64,000 bases of DNA from Chitinophaga pollutisoli (GCF_038396755.1 NZ_CP149822.1:4122001-4186000); one strand, 5' to 3'; counted from the stretch's first letter, positions 18,736-28,269 are shown. Made by a program: numbers and translations. The notes: generated from the letters alone by a model not told the origin.

Positions 18736-21018
18736 ATGCAACGCATTCTATACATATCTCTTTGCCTCCTTTATTGCAGCCTGGCGGCCCATTCTCAGGA
18801 GCGGGTCAAAGGCAGGGTGATCGACGCCCTTACCCGGCAGGCCCTTCCCAACGTTACCATCCAGGCCGGCGGCACCGGTTCGCTGACCGACGCTTCCGGA
18901 AGGTTTGCGGTGCATTGTCCTCCCGGCACCGATTCCCTCAAAGCCAGCTGCATCGGCTATGCCGCCTGTTGCGTAAGGGTTTCGGGGGATGATGAATATA
19001 CCTTTATAATGGAGCCACTCGCCGGCAAGCTGGGCGAGATCATCGTATCCGCCGGGCGGCAGCGCCAGTACCGTACCGACGCGCCCATCGCCATCAGCAC
19101 CCTCAACGCGCAGACGCTGAAGGAAACCAAAGCCACTTCCCTCGAACAAGTACTGAATAAAGTAAGCGGCGTGTATATGGTGGATCTGGGTAATGAGCAG
19201 CACACCTTGGCCATCCGCCAGCCGATCGGGTATAAAAGCCTGTTCCTGTACCTGGAAGACGGGCTCCCCATCCGCACGGTCGGCGATTTCAACCATAACG
19301 CCCTCATCGAAATCAATATGGCGGCCCTGCAAAGGATCGAGGTGATCCGGGGACCGGCGTCATCTTTATATGGCAGCGAAGCCGTGGGCGGCGCCGTCAA
19401 TTTCCTCACCGCGCAGCCAACACCCGTTACCACCGGGAAAATACAGGCGGAAATGAGCGATGGCGGCTACAAACGCACCGACTTCAACCTGTCGGGCACC
19501 AAAGGCAAGCTTGGCGTGTGGTTTGGCGGTTATTACGCCGATCAGCGCAATGGTAAGATCGACCACAGCGATTTCCATAAACTGGCGCTCACGCTGAAAA
19601 CGCAATACAAATTCAATGAGCGCGCCACCTGGACCAACACCGCCACTTTCGTGGATTACAAAACAGATCAGACGGGCGGCGTTGACAGCAGCAATTTCTA
19701 CGCCCGCAACTACAAAAGCATGCACACCTTTTCGTACCGGTTAGTGAAAGCTTTCCGGTTCAGGAGCACGCTGGAGCAACAATGGAGCGACCGCGACCAG
19801 ACGAGTTTTTCCGTTTTTTACCGGCATAATGAAATCGGGCAGAACCCCTTTTACGCCATCAAAACCACCAGCAATCCCCTGAAAGCGAGAGGCGAAATCA
19901 ACAGCGATGCGTTTCAGAGCGGGGGGCTGCTCATGCAGCACCGGAAACGTTTCGGGTGGAAGGGCGCTTCCGTTACGGCGGGCCTCAGCGCGGATTACAG
20001 TCCCGCTACCTATCACGCGGATTACATTGATGTAGACCGTGATGCAAAGGGTAACTTCGTTGGATACACGCGTACGGACTCTGTGCTCACCGATTACAAA
20101 GTGGACCTGGTGAATTCAGCGCTGTATGTACAAGGCGAAATGAATCCTTTCAAAAACATGAAACTGATCGCCGCGCTGCGGTACGACCGGATGGATTATC
20201 GTTTCGACAACTACCTGCCGCCATCCGCCTTCACCGGCGCGCCCGACGAGCGAAACCACTACCAGGCATGGACGCCCAAGCTGGGGCTTACCTACGACTT
20301 CGGCCATGGCCGCGGGCTTTACGCTAATTACAGCGTGGGCTTTGCGCCGCCGAATATTTCCGAGCTGTACCGCGGCGTGAAGGTGCCGACCCTCAAGCCG
20401 GCAACTTACCGCAACTATGAAATCGGCGGCTGGATGACTTTTGCAGGCCGGAAAGGGCATGCGGAAGCAAGCCTGTACCGGATGGACGGAAAGAATGAAA
20501 TCATCAGTGTTCGCCTGGCCGATAATTCCACCGAAAACCGCAACGCCGGCGAAACGAAACACAGCGGTGTGGAGTGGAGCGTGCGGTACGACATTTTGCC
20601 GTCACTTCAAATCCGCACCGGTGGCACGTATGCGCGGCATGATTTCGTGGAGTTTGAGGACAAGGGTACTTCTTACAACGGTAACCGTATGAACACCGCG
20701 CCGGAATGGATCACGAATTCGGAGGTAAACTGGAAACCGGCGTTCGTCAACGGTCTACGCCTGGGGATGGAGTGGCAGCATGTGGGCAGCTATTTCATGG
20801 ACCCCGGCAATACCGCGCGTTACGGCGGGTACGACCTGTTCAACGCCCGCGCGGGTTACCGGTTGGGATCGTTCGAGTGCTGGGTCAACTGCCGCAACTT
20901 GTTTGATGTAACGTATGCCACCACCGCGGAGAAAAGCGCTTTCGGCGCGAGCTACCGCCCCGGACCGGTGCGCACATTCAATTTCGGCGTAGCCTACACT
21001 TTCACCGCCAAACAGTAA
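18736..21018 (+). CDS. TonB-dependent outer membrane receptor with carboxypeptidase-like N-domain
   Basis: An outer-membrane active transporter driven by TonB. A signal peptide (MQRILYISLCLLYCSLAAHS) is followed by a carboxypeptidase D regulatory-like beta sandwich (about residues 22-95, VKGRVIDALTRQALPNVTIQ). A plug domain follows (about 105-215, with TSLEQVLNKVSGVYM and RIEVIRGPASSLYGSEAVGG). The 22-strand barrel runs to the C-terminus. At 760 aa it is in the size range of siderophore, vitamin B12 and copper receptors rather than the roughly 1000-residue SusC group, and no SusD gene is adjacent. The BNR lipoprotein gene starts 2 bp after its stop, so the two are translationally close. The upstream Cys/His protein gene hints at a metal ligand. 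Confidence 0.9.
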   Translation: MQRILYISLCLLYCSLAAHSQERVKGRVIDALTRQALPNVTIQAGGTGSLTDASGRFAVHCPPGTDSLKASCIGYAACCVRVSGDDEYTFIMEPLAGKLGEIIVSAGRQRQYRTDAPIAISTLNAQTLKETKATSLEQVLNKVSGVYMVDLGNEQHTLAIRQPIGYKSLFLYLEDGLPIRTVGDFNHNALIEINMAALQRIEVIRGPASSLYGSEAVGGAVNFLTAQPTPVTTGKIQAEMSDGGYKRTDFNLSGTKGKLGVWFGGYYADQRNGKIDHSDFHKLALTLKTQYKFNERATWTNTATFVDYKTDQTGGVDSSNFYARNYKSMHTFSYRLVKAFRFRSTLEQQWSDRDQTSFSVFYRHNEIGQNPFYAIKTTSNPLKARGEINSDAFQSGGLLMQHRKRFGWKGASVTAGLSADYSPATYHADYIDVDRDAKGNFVGYTRTDSVLTDYKVDLVNSALYVQGEMNPFKNMKLIAALRYDRMDYRFDNYLPPSAFTGAPDERNHYQAWTPKLGLTYDFGHGRGLYANYSVGFAPPNISELYRGVKVPTLKPATYRNYEIGGWMTFAGRKGHAEASLYRMDGKNEIISVRLADNSTENRNAGETKHSGVEWSVRYDILPSLQIRTGGTYARHDFVEFEDKGTSYNGNRMNTAPEWITNSEVNWKPAFVNGLRLGMEWQHVGSYFMDPGNTARYGGYDLFNARAGYRLGSFECWVNCRNLFDVTYATTAEKSAFGASYRPGPVRTFNFGVAYTFTAKQ

Positions 21019-21020
21019 CC

Positions 21021-22241
21021 ATGCAAAAGACGCAACGTTTTGCCAGCATACTTATCCTTACCGTTATATTAGCGGCCTGCACCCGGAAGCAGGGCTTCCG
21101 GGCGGGAGAGGAACTGATGCTTTCCGATACCGGCAAGATCGCGTCGTGTACGCATATTGCGCACGATGCGGCCGGCCGGCTCATCGTGAGCTGGGTGGAG
21201 CAGGAACCCGGTTCCGATGAGGGCGCGCTCTGGTACGCGGTATCGGTAGATGGCGGCGCTACCTTCGGGAAAGCGGTGGCCGTTACCTCCGCTACAGGCA
21301 TCTCGCCCCAACCGGAAAACATGCCCAAAATTATCTTCAAAGCAAACGGGGAAGCGATCGCCATGTATGGTACCCGCAACCCCGATCCCCGTAACAAATA
21401 CGCCGGAAAGGTGTGGTACACCCGCTCTGCCGACGGCGGGCAAACCTGGCAGCAGGCGGTTCCGCTGGTGACCGACACGGCCGGTTACGACCAACGGTAT
21501 TTCGATTTGTCGCCCCTGCCTTCGGGCGATGTGGCGGCCGTGTGGCTGGATAACCGGAAAGATCATGCGCTGGAGGGCTCCACGCTGTATATCTCGACTT
21601 CCGGGGCCGGAGGTTTCGAACGGCAGCGCCCGCTCGTGCAAACGGTCTGCCAGTGCTGCCGGACTTCGCTCTATACCGATCCGCAGGGCGGCCTCCATGT
21701 GGCGTTCCGCGATATCATCCACGATACGATCCGCGACATGGTGCATATCTATTCCAAAGACGGCGGCGAAACCTTCACCCAGCCCATCCGGATCAGCGCG
21801 GATAACTGGGCCGTGAATGGTTGTCCGCACACCGGGCCAACGATGACCAGCAACCGGGGTGGACTGCACTTCGCGTGGTTTACGATGGGCGGCGGACAAG
21901 GCGTTTTCTATGGTAAATCCATCAACAACGGCATCAGCTTTTCCGGCCGGGAGAGCATCAGCGCTAAACCCACGGCCAAACATCCGCAGATCGCGGCGAC
22001 GGTGGGTGGGGATTTACTCCTCGCCTGGGACGAACCGGCAGATACCGTCACGCACAGGATCGGTTTTCTCCGTAAATCCCCCGAAGGCGTAACCCTCGCT
22101 TCCGGCTTCCTGACCGGCGAAGGCGAACAATCCGTGTTCCCGGTAATGCGGCCGGTGGCTGAAAAAACAGTGGCGGTAGCTTACCGGAAAAGGGCCGGCG
22201 GGAAAGAAGTGATTTGTGTGAGAAGGGTGGATTGGGATTGA
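21021..22241 (+). CDS. BNR/sialidase-fold lipoprotein with conserved-looking cysteine motifs
   Basis: A 406-residue lipoprotein. The signal and lipobox are at MQKTQRFASILILTVILAAC. The mature part is a beta-propeller with Asp-box repeats SVDGGATF, SADGGQTW, SKDGGETF and SINNGISF. No sialidase catalytic set (RIP motif arginine, nucleophile tyrosine context) is evident, so enzyme activity is doubtful. It carries TVCQCCRTS and NGCPHTGPTM, cysteine motifs that are odd for a sialidase and may bind metal or form disulfides. It is tightly coupled to the TonB receptor (2-bp gap), like many surface-exposed ligand-capture lipoproteins. A role in capturing the receptor's substrate is inferred from context. 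Confidence 0.8.
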   Translation: MQKTQRFASILILTVILAACTRKQGFRAGEELMLSDTGKIASCTHIAHDAAGRLIVSWVEQEPGSDEGALWYAVSVDGGATFGKAVAVTSATGISPQPENMPKIIFKANGEAIAMYGTRNPDPRNKYAGKVWYTRSADGGQTWQQAVPLVTDTAGYDQRYFDLSPLPSGDVAAVWLDNRKDHALEGSTLYISTSGAGGFERQRPLVQTVCQCCRTSLYTDPQGGLHVAFRDIIHDTIRDMVHIYSKDGGETFTQPIRISADNWAVNGCPHTGPTMTSNRGGLHFAWFTMGGGQGVFYGKSINNGISFSGRESISAKPTAKHPQIAATVGGDLLLAWDEPADTVTHRIGFLRKSPEGVTLASGFLTGEGEQSVFPVMRPVAEKTVAVAYRKRAGGKEVICVRRVDWD

Positions 22242-22543
22242 AACGGTTAAAATACTATAACCCGATTGAACGTAAAGCTATACTTATTCCAGGGTAAAGG
22301 CTGATTAAAGCAGGGGTTACAGTATATCAACAGTGTACTAAAGGTATATATAGTCAATACAGTAAGGAGGTAGAAAGGATTTATATACACTTCATATACT
22401 CTCCTTGATCTACTCAGTAAGTATAAAGCAGGCATCTATCTATAATTATGATGCTATTTAACCTTCGTCTATTTACGGGAATGAATAGATAAAAAAAGAG
22501 GGCGCTTTGCGGCGTCCTCTTTTTAATGCATTTGGAATGAGCG
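22242..22543. other. AT-rich intergenic segment, no convincing gene
   Basis: The base composition drops sharply compared with the flanking genes. Runs such as GGTATATATAGTC and many TA steps occur. A 62-codon minus-strand frame (22247-22435) has no family resemblance and an unnatural composition, so it is not called. The right part holds the terminator at 22491-22524. Confidence 0.4.
22491..22524 (-). terminator. intrinsic terminator for the small minus-strand ORF
   Basis: Read on the minus strand, AAAAAGAGGACGC, loop, GCGCCCTC and seven T form a terminator hairpin with one mismatch. It begins about 20 bp after the stop of the 47-codon ORF. The A-tract on the other side would also allow plus-strand use after the BNR gene. 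Confidence 0.7.
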
Positions 22544-22687
22544 TCAGTTGTAGCCCCATGACCATGTTTTCTCAGCTTTCCAGCTTTGACGCATGGCCCA
22601 GCGACCGTAATTGTTTCTGCGGGAACTGTCGAAATAAGCGCCCAGAAACTCCTTACATCTCGGATAGTACAGTCTGATGATGTACAT
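22544..22687 (-). CDS. putative 47-residue aromatic-rich small protein
   Basis: A short minus-strand frame begins MYIIRLYYPRCKEFLGAYFD and ends AEKTWSWGYN before TGA at 22544-22546. It is rich in Tyr, Trp and Arg, which is unlike random translation, and it is followed within 20 bp by a terminator in the same direction. No promoter with a clean TAnnTTTG is visible; AACATTTG lies about 5 bp upstream of the ATG and differs at one position. No family is recognised. It could be a small regulatory or membrane-associated peptide. The call rests on composition and the terminator only. Confidence 0.45.
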   Translation of the reverse strand: MYIIRLYYPRCKEFLGAYFDSSRRNNYGRWAMRQSWKAEKTWSWGYN

Positions 22688-22919
22688 AGTAACAAATGTT
22701 AGCATAGGGATATGGTTATAGGATTTACAATAGGCTCATCTGAGGCATCACGCCCTTTTGACGTAATGGTACTTTAAGATCGTGCTCGTCTGTAAGTGGT
22801 CTTTATAAGGCAACCCGTGATCCGGGGCCGCATTTCCCCTTACGGCACACCCAGTCTGATAGGGATTTCAAATATAATATTATATCATAAAGTGTCAAAT
22901 AACACTAATGTGTAATTTT

Positions 22920-23681
22920 TCATTTGAAGGTATAATAAGCATTCGCCTGCGCCGTTGCCGTCACCACCAGGTCGTTGATGCAGACATGCGGGGGCAGGGA
23001 AGCGCAATACCACACCACATCCGCCACATCTTCTGCCTTCAGGGGCTGGAAGCCGGTGTACACGTCTTTGGCCCTGTCCTCATCCCCTTTGAAGCGCACA
23101 AGCGAAAATTCCGTTTCCGCGGCCCCGGGGTGCACCGCCGTCACCTTGATCCCATATGGCAGCAAATCGATCCGCATGCCCTGGGAGATCGCGTCTACGG
23201 CGGATTTGGTGGCGCAATACACGTTCCCCTTCGCATACACCGTTTTGGCGGCGGTAGAGCCGATATTCACGATATGCCCGCTATTCCTCGCCTTCATCCA
23301 CGGAATCACCGTGCGGCTTACGTACAGGAGGCCTTTTACATTGGTGTCGATCATCGTATCCCAATCATCGGTATCCCCTTCGTCGATCGTAGACAGGTCC
23401 AGCGCGAGGCCGGCGTTGTTCACCAGCACGTCGATCTGTTTCCAGGCATCCGGCATCTGCTCCAGCGCGGCAACGACTTCCGCTTTCGAACGCACGTCGA
23501 ACGTCAGCGCCAGTGTTTCCGTTCCATACGCCGTTCTGAGCTTTTCCTGCAAAGCCGTCAGTCGCTCCGTTCTCCTGCCGGTGACGATCAGGCGATATCC
23601 TTCCCGCGCGAAACGTTCGGCGCAGGCTTCCCCGAATCCGGCAGTGGCGCCGGTGATGAGGGCGATTTTTCCAGTCTTCAT
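22920..23681 (-). CDS. short-chain dehydrogenase/reductase (YdfG-like)
   Basis: A 253-residue classical SDR that would oxidise or reduce a hydroxyl/carbonyl group with NADP(H). The cofactor loop is TGATAGFG (residues 10-17), and the following RRTER suggests preference for NADP. The structural NNAG motif is at 88-91. The catalytic residues are S142, Y155 and K159 in YCATK. It resembles the YdfG 3-hydroxy acid/serine dehydrogenase group, with the same HPGAAETEFSLVRFKGD loop. The start at 23681 is chosen because MKTGKIALITG is the expected N-terminus; the frame stays open upstream but runs through the next gene. It lies 11 bp after the T9SS-type protein gene on the same strand. Confidence 0.9.
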   Translation of the reverse strand: MKTGKIALITGATAGFGEACAERFAREGYRLIVTGRRTERLTALQEKLRTAYGTETLALTFDVRSKAEVVAALEQMPDAWKQIDVLVNNAGLALDLSTIDEGDTDDWDTMIDTNVKGLLYVSRTVIPWMKARNSGHIVNIGSTAAKTVYAKGNVYCATKSAVDAISQGMRIDLLPYGIKVTAVHPGAAETEFSLVRFKGDEDRAKDVYTGFQPLKAEDVADVVWYCASLPPHVCINDLVVTATAQANAYYTFK

Positions 23682-23692
23682 GTTATTACCGT

Positions 23693-25627
23693 TTAGCGAA
23701 GCAAAGTTACGGTCCCTTTTTTGGATATCTTGACGCCGTGCAGGTCGATCCCTTCCAAAATCCAGAGATACGTATCCACCGCGGCCGGGCGGCCTTTGTA
23801 ATACCCATCCCAGCCCTTCCGGAAATCGAGCGAGTTGTATACCAATTCCCCCCAGCGGTTGAATATCCGGAAGTACTGGTACTCCCTGATGCCTACGGGG
23901 ATGAACCGGAAGTAGTCGTTCACGCCGTCGCCATTCGGCGAGAAGGCATTGGGGATATAGAATTCGGGACCGGTGTAATATTTGACATTGATATCGTCGT
24001 ACCCCACGCATCCCTGCTGGTTACTGACCCGCAGGCGCAGCGTAATCTCCTCGTTCCAGGTCAGCAACGGATCGCGCGCATTGCCGTCGCTAAGCATATG
24101 CGCGGGCGACCACTGGTACATTTCCCCTCCCTGGCCATTGAGCCGCAACGTCTGCCCCCTTGCCAGAATGGTGTCGTTCCCCGCAAACGGCCTGACGTCG
24201 TACAGCCGGAAGTTCTGCGTCACAGTGGCGTCGCAGCCACGGTTGGTTTTGAGTGTTAGTTTGATTGTATAGATGTCACCGTTGGCATACCGGTATAGCG
24301 GGGATGTGATGTTCGATGTGTCCGCATCTGTCGCCGGGTCGCCAAAATCCCATTGCCTGTAAGTGATAACCCCGTTTCGGTAAGTGGACGTGTCGGTAAA
24401 ATAGACAGGGTTTTCCCGGCAGAGTCCCTGCACCGTGAATCCCGACCGCAGACCGGGATAATTGAATATCCGGCCGGTGGTGCTGTCGGTACAGGGCAGC
24501 CCGGGGTTCACTACCAGCTTCAGGTTGAAAACGCCGGTATCCGCGAAAGTTTTGTAAAAGACATTGCGCGAATCGGTAATGGTATCTGTTCCGTCGCTGA
24601 AAGTCCAGAGGAACTGCGATGTAAACCCGGCTACGCTGTTGTTGGTGATAGGGACGCGCATGCCGAGCGAGTCGTTGCAATGGTACAGCGTTGAGGGAGT
24701 GGAAGCGGTGATGCGGGTGGCGCAATTGTATACGGTGATGAGGATGTCTTTGTGGTGCGTGCCGAGCATCCGCCGGGTGGCTCTGTCCCATTCCGTCACG
24801 CAAACCGATACCACGAATTGCCCGGCCCTGTCGGGCGTACCGGTGATGAGGCCGTTGTTATCGATGCTGAGTGGCGGGCTGCCGCCCATGGGGTTGGCAC
24901 CGCTGTATGGCGGGATGTAGCTGACGGTGTTATTATATGGCGGGGGATTGGCGACGTTTTCGTTGTTGCGGCTGTTGCCGCCGGTAAGGGCACTGCAGAG
25001 GGCGTAGGTGAGGCTGTCGCCGTCGGGGTCTGTCGCCCGGTAATTGTAGCGTAGCGGGAGGCCGGCGCAGATCACAGGGGCTTCTTCGATGTCGAAAACG
25101 GCGCTGTTATTATGCGGGCGCAGCTCGGTGCCGGGGATCCAGGTCACGAAGTTGGAACCTTCGCGCTCGGAGTTGTAGATGTTGGTAAGGGCTTCGCCGC
25201 GGCAGCATCTTTGGTAGGAAACATAATACCCGCCGGGGATAGCCGCCAGTTCGATGACGTCGCTTTCATAAAACGCCACTTCGAGGTAAACGGTTTGCGG
25301 GGCAAGACAGGGGTTTTTGAGGGTATCGCGGATGGAAGCGGTGTGGGCGATGGTCATGAGCCTCGGTGCGCCTACACGGCTGCCGGAAGCGGTGAAAATG
25401 TGGAAAGGAACGGGGTTTTCGAAATAATCCAGGCATCCCTGGCGGGTGCCGCACACAAAATTGCCGTCCCGGTATAACTTCATGATGATCCGGTACCGGT
25501 GTAAACCGCTAGCGGGGTTGATGCCAAGATGGCGATAAAATATTTCCCCACCGATTATATGGTACGCGTTCACATCGCCGATCAGGAAACAGACCAGTAA
25601 GATCAGGAGCGTTACAAATTTGCCCAT
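23693..25627 (-). CDS. secreted PKD-domain protein with T9SS type B sorting domain
   Basis: A 644-residue exported protein. The signal peptide is MGKFVTLLILLVCFLIGDVNA. The first half is a cysteine-containing beta-rich region with YHIIGGEIFYRHLG, common in large Bacteroidota surface proteins. PKD-like folds follow at about 330-480 (FLWTFSDGTDTITDS, YRQWDFGDPATDADT). The last 90 residues are the gliding-motility-associated C-terminal domain (FIPNAFSPNGDGVNDYF is approximated by YIPNAFSPNGDGVNDYF, then IFNRWGELVY and GWDGYYKG). This type B signal directs export through the SprA translocon, and the protein is then kept at the surface or released. The function of the displayed region, probably adhesion, is inferred. 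Confidence 0.88.
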   Translation of the reverse strand: MGKFVTLLILLVCFLIGDVNAYHIIGGEIFYRHLGINPASGLHRYRIIMKLYRDGNFVCGTRQGCLDYFENPVPFHIFTASGSRVGAPRLMTIAHTASIRDTLKNPCLAPQTVYLEVAFYESDVIELAAIPGGYYVSYQRCCRGEALTNIYNSEREGSNFVTWIPGTELRPHNNSAVFDIEEAPVICAGLPLRYNYRATDPDGDSLTYALCSALTGGNSRNNENVANPPPYNNTVSYIPPYSGANPMGGSPPLSIDNNGLITGTPDRAGQFVVSVCVTEWDRATRRMLGTHHKDILITVYNCATRITASTPSTLYHCNDSLGMRVPITNNSVAGFTSQFLWTFSDGTDTITDSRNVFYKTFADTGVFNLKLVVNPGLPCTDSTTGRIFNYPGLRSGFTVQGLCRENPVYFTDTSTYRNGVITYRQWDFGDPATDADTSNITSPLYRYANGDIYTIKLTLKTNRGCDATVTQNFRLYDVRPFAGNDTILARGQTLRLNGQGGEMYQWSPAHMLSDGNARDPLLTWNEEITLRLRVSNQQGCVGYDDINVKYYTGPEFYIPNAFSPNGDGVNDYFRFIPVGIREYQYFRIFNRWGELVYNSLDFRKGWDGYYKGRPAAVDTYLWILEGIDLHGVKISKKGTVTLLR

Positions 25628-25813
25628 GGGGTTAGGCGTTTTGTGTAACCATAATTTACGGAAAAACGGGCGCTTGCTGAAATTTAAGTGCCGGGCGGGC
25701 TAAATAATTTTAGCGATAAAGTGTAAGGGGTTGTCGGATAGCCGTATGGAAAAGGGAGACTTTTCGTTTAACCGCGAAGTTTACCCGGCGGCGGGGAGAA
25801 ACAGGAAACAAGC

Positions 25814-25843
25814 CCCCCTGCGGCACGGTCGCGCGGCAGGGGG
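25814..25843 (-). terminator. possible terminator after the alpha/beta hydrolase
   Basis: CCCCCTGC (25814-25821) and GCAGGGGG (25836-25843) form an 8-bp GC-rich stem. On the minus strand it is followed by CTTGTTTCC, a weak T tract, so termination is uncertain. Confidence 0.4.
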
Positions 25844-25857
25844 AACTGAAATATCGA

Positions 25858-26660
25858 TTATTGCCGGTGCTGGCAGAAAGTGATGAACTGATGCAGGAGC
25901 AGGCTGCTTTCTTCAAAAACCTCGAGCATTCCCATATGCCCGACGCGGTCGAAGATATGGATGCTGGCGATGGATGGCAGCACCACCTGGCTCATGCTGT
26001 TTTCCAGCGGAACGGCCTGGTCTTCTTTCCCGACAAAGAAAAATACCGGTTTGGAAATGCCGGATAAGACGGTGGTCCTGTCGGGCCGGGCGATCATCGC
26101 TTCGTAATAAGCGATCATGCTGGCCATGGGTATTTTGATGGCCTGTTGCATGTAGTTATCGATCCGGGCTACCTGTTTGCCCCTGAATTCCGCCGCGAAC
26201 ATATTGGGGAGCAATTGGGTCACGAAAGATTCCACGCCGTATTGCTGCATGATGCGGATGGATTTGCGGCGGTTTTCCCGTTTCTCTTCGGTATCCGGCC
26301 GGGCGGTGGAGCTGAAGAGCCCGAGGCCTTCCACGGCATCGGGATAGGCTTCAGCAAAAGCGAGGGCTACGTATCCGCCCATCGAGTGGCCGATCACAAC
26401 GGCGCTGGCGATACCTTCGGCCTGTAGGGCCTTCCAGGCAAAAGCTGCCATGGATTCCATGCTGAGGGGGAAGTGAGGCCGGAACGGCCGGTGCCGGGGA
26501 GATCCGGGACAATTACCCGGTAATGTGCGCGGAGATAAGCGGTCTGGTGCTCCCAAACGGAATGGTCTTCCGCGAAACCATGCAGCAAAAGCACTGCGTC
26601 GCCCTGGCCTTCGGCCCAGTAAGCGCCCTCTTGTCCTGCGTTATCGAATGTTTTCCACAT
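25858..26660 (-). pseudogene. alpha/beta hydrolase, split by a one-base frameshift
   Basis: An alpha/beta-fold hydrolase of about 267 residues if the frame is repaired. The first frame (from 26660) reads MWKTFDNAGQEGAYW and gives the oxyanion region LLLHGFAEDHSVW and VIVPDLPGTGRSG. After the five-G run at 26466-26470 (C-run on the coding strand) the protein continues in another frame. That frame holds the nucleophile elbow GHSMGGY (S93), the acid in VGKEDQAVPLE and the histidine in DRVGHMGML. One extra C would give LTSPLSMES and a full protein. Substrate is unknown; esterase or haloperoxidase-like members look similar. The start overlaps the end of lnt by 20 bp, so the two are likely co-transcribed. 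Confidence 0.82.
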
Positions 26661-28245
26661 GTTTCCTGCGTATTACACGTAAAACAATGGTGTATGCCAG
26701 CAGCAAGATACAAAAGATCACCGGTGCGATGGCGATGTAGCTGCAATATTTGACGTAAAACGTCTGGTAGGAATCGCATTGCACTTCCCCCGACAGCACA
26801 CCCGGTTCCCAGTATGGCAACGATGCTTCGATGTGGCCCAGTGGCGAGATCAGCGCGGAAATGCCGGTGTTGGCGCTCCTTGCCACCCATCTGCGCGTTT
26901 CGATGGCGCGGAGGCGGGCGTATTGCAGGTGCTGGCGGTGCCCCTCGGTATTGCCCCACCATCCGTCGTTGGTGCAAACCACCAGCAATTGGGCGCCTTC
27001 CCGGACTTTTTCGGCCACGAAGCTGCCATACACCGATTCATAGCAGATGGCGGTGTAGATGTTGCAGGTATTGTTGGTGAAGAAAGATACCCCGGGCGTC
27101 AATCCATAACTGCCGGAAATGCCGCCCATATCCAGGGCGAGTTTTTTCATGAAAGGGAGATAACGCATGTAGGGTGTCAGTTCCACGCCAGGCACGAGCC
27201 GGGATTTATGATAAACCTGCACGTTGTCGGAGGTATCGATCTGGACGGAAGCATTGAACGCGTCGTACCAGTAATTGCCTTCTGAAGCGTGGCGCGCGGT
27301 GGCGGGGATATCGTCCATCACGGTGTATTGTTTATACGTGGCGGCGCCGGAAATGAGCCGTGCTTTGGGGTATTGGCGGAGGAATTCCCGGATGGCCAGC
27401 ACTTCGGGCTGTGCGTTCAGTTCGTGTTCCCAGGAGCCGGTGGGGAATAGCGCGGTTTCGGGCCAGATGATGAAGCGGGTAGATGTGTCGGTTTTTTGCG
27501 CGGAGAGGTCCAGCAGTTTGCGGAGTTGCAGCTCCGCGGCGCCCCGCGCGAATTTCTCGTCGTAGGGGTCGATGTTCGGTTGTACCACTACGATCTTCTC
27601 CCTGCCGGCATTTTGCGTATAGCCGGAAGCGAGGAAGGAACCGATGGTGGGCAGGAGAATGGCGAGCGCGGGCGCCAGTGCCGCCCTGAAATGGGGCGTT
27701 TCCCGGTATTGGAGAATGGCGCGGTAAATGAGGATGTTGACGATCAGCACCCACCACGATCCGCCTTCCGTACCGAAATATTCATACCACTGCACCCATT
27801 CGGGCCGCATGGCAAACGCGTTGCCAAGGGTGAGCCAGGGCCAGCTAAGCTCCCAGTGCTGGTGAATGTATTCGAAAGTCATCCAGTAAACGGCGAGGGC
27901 GAAATACCCGGTGGCCCTTCCCGCGCGCAGTCGCGTGGTGCGGTAAGCCATCCAGGGGATGGTCATGAGCAGGGCGTTGAAGGCGTTGGCGAAGATGCCG
28001 CTGGCGGGAACGGTGGTGTTGCCGACCCACCAGGTGGTGGCGGTATTCCATATCCAGAAGGCAAGAAAGAGGAGCCCGAAATAGGCGCCGGGTCGTTCGG
28101 TCATTTTATCGCTCATGGCGAGGAGGGGAACGAAGCCGAAAAAGATCAGGAAGGTAAGGGAAGAAGTTGGCCAGGCCGCCCATAGCAGGAGGCCGGACAG
28201 AAGACTGAGCAGCAGGGCGCTGCGCTTGCGCAGGATGGCTTTCAT
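26641..28245 (-). CDS. lnt: apolipoprotein N-acyltransferase
   Basis: Lnt adds the third acyl chain to the N-terminal cysteine of lipoproteins at the periplasmic face of the inner membrane. The N-terminal 210 residues hold several membrane segments (ALLLSLLSGLLLWAAW, LTFLIFFGFVPLLAM and others). The nitrilase domain that follows has the catalytic E263 (WPETALF), K347 (YHKSRLVPGVE) and C401 (AICYESVYGSFV). A last membrane segment sits near the C-terminus (IAIAPVIFCILLLAYTIVL). The 534 aa length fits. A TATATTTG element lies immediately before the ATG. Lipoproteins in this window, such as those at 5172, 21021 and 31240, would be its substrates. Confidence 0.95.
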   Translation of the reverse strand: MKAILRKRSALLLSLLSGLLLWAAWPTSSLTFLIFFGFVPLLAMSDKMTERPGAYFGLLFLAFWIWNTATTWWVGNTTVPASGIFANAFNALLMTIPWMAYRTTRLRAGRATGYFALAVYWMTFEYIHQHWELSWPWLTLGNAFAMRPEWVQWYEYFGTEGGSWWVLIVNILIYRAILQYRETPHFRAALAPALAILLPTIGSFLASGYTQNAGREKIVVVQPNIDPYDEKFARGAAELQLRKLLDLSAQKTDTSTRFIIWPETALFPTGSWEHELNAQPEVLAIREFLRQYPKARLISGAATYKQYTVMDDIPATARHASEGNYWYDAFNASVQIDTSDNVQVYHKSRLVPGVELTPYMRYLPFMKKLALDMGGISGSYGLTPGVSFFTNNTCNIYTAICYESVYGSFVAEKVREGAQLLVVCTNDGWWGNTEGHRQHLQYARLRAIETRRWVARSANTGISALISPLGHIEASLPYWEPGVLSGEVQCDSYQTFYVKYCSYIAIAPVIFCILLLAYTIVLRVIRRKHVENIR

Positions 28246-28249
28246 TTTT

Positions 28250-28257
28250 CAAATATA
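28250..28257 (-). promoter_or_regulatory. -7 promoter element for lnt
   Basis: On the minus strand TATATTTG is followed by AAAA and the lnt ATG. The 4-bp spacing means the transcript would be leaderless or nearly so. Confidence 0.5.
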
Positions 28258-28269
28258 ACAGGGAAACGC

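Noticed and set aside
21021..22241. True sialidase
   Set aside because: Asp boxes are present, but the catalytic arginine and tyrosine contexts are not seen and no sialic-acid genes are nearby.
22247..22435. 62-codon minus-strand frame in the AT-rich gap
   Set aside because: Unnatural composition, no family, and it lies past the terminator of the small ORF rather than in front of one.
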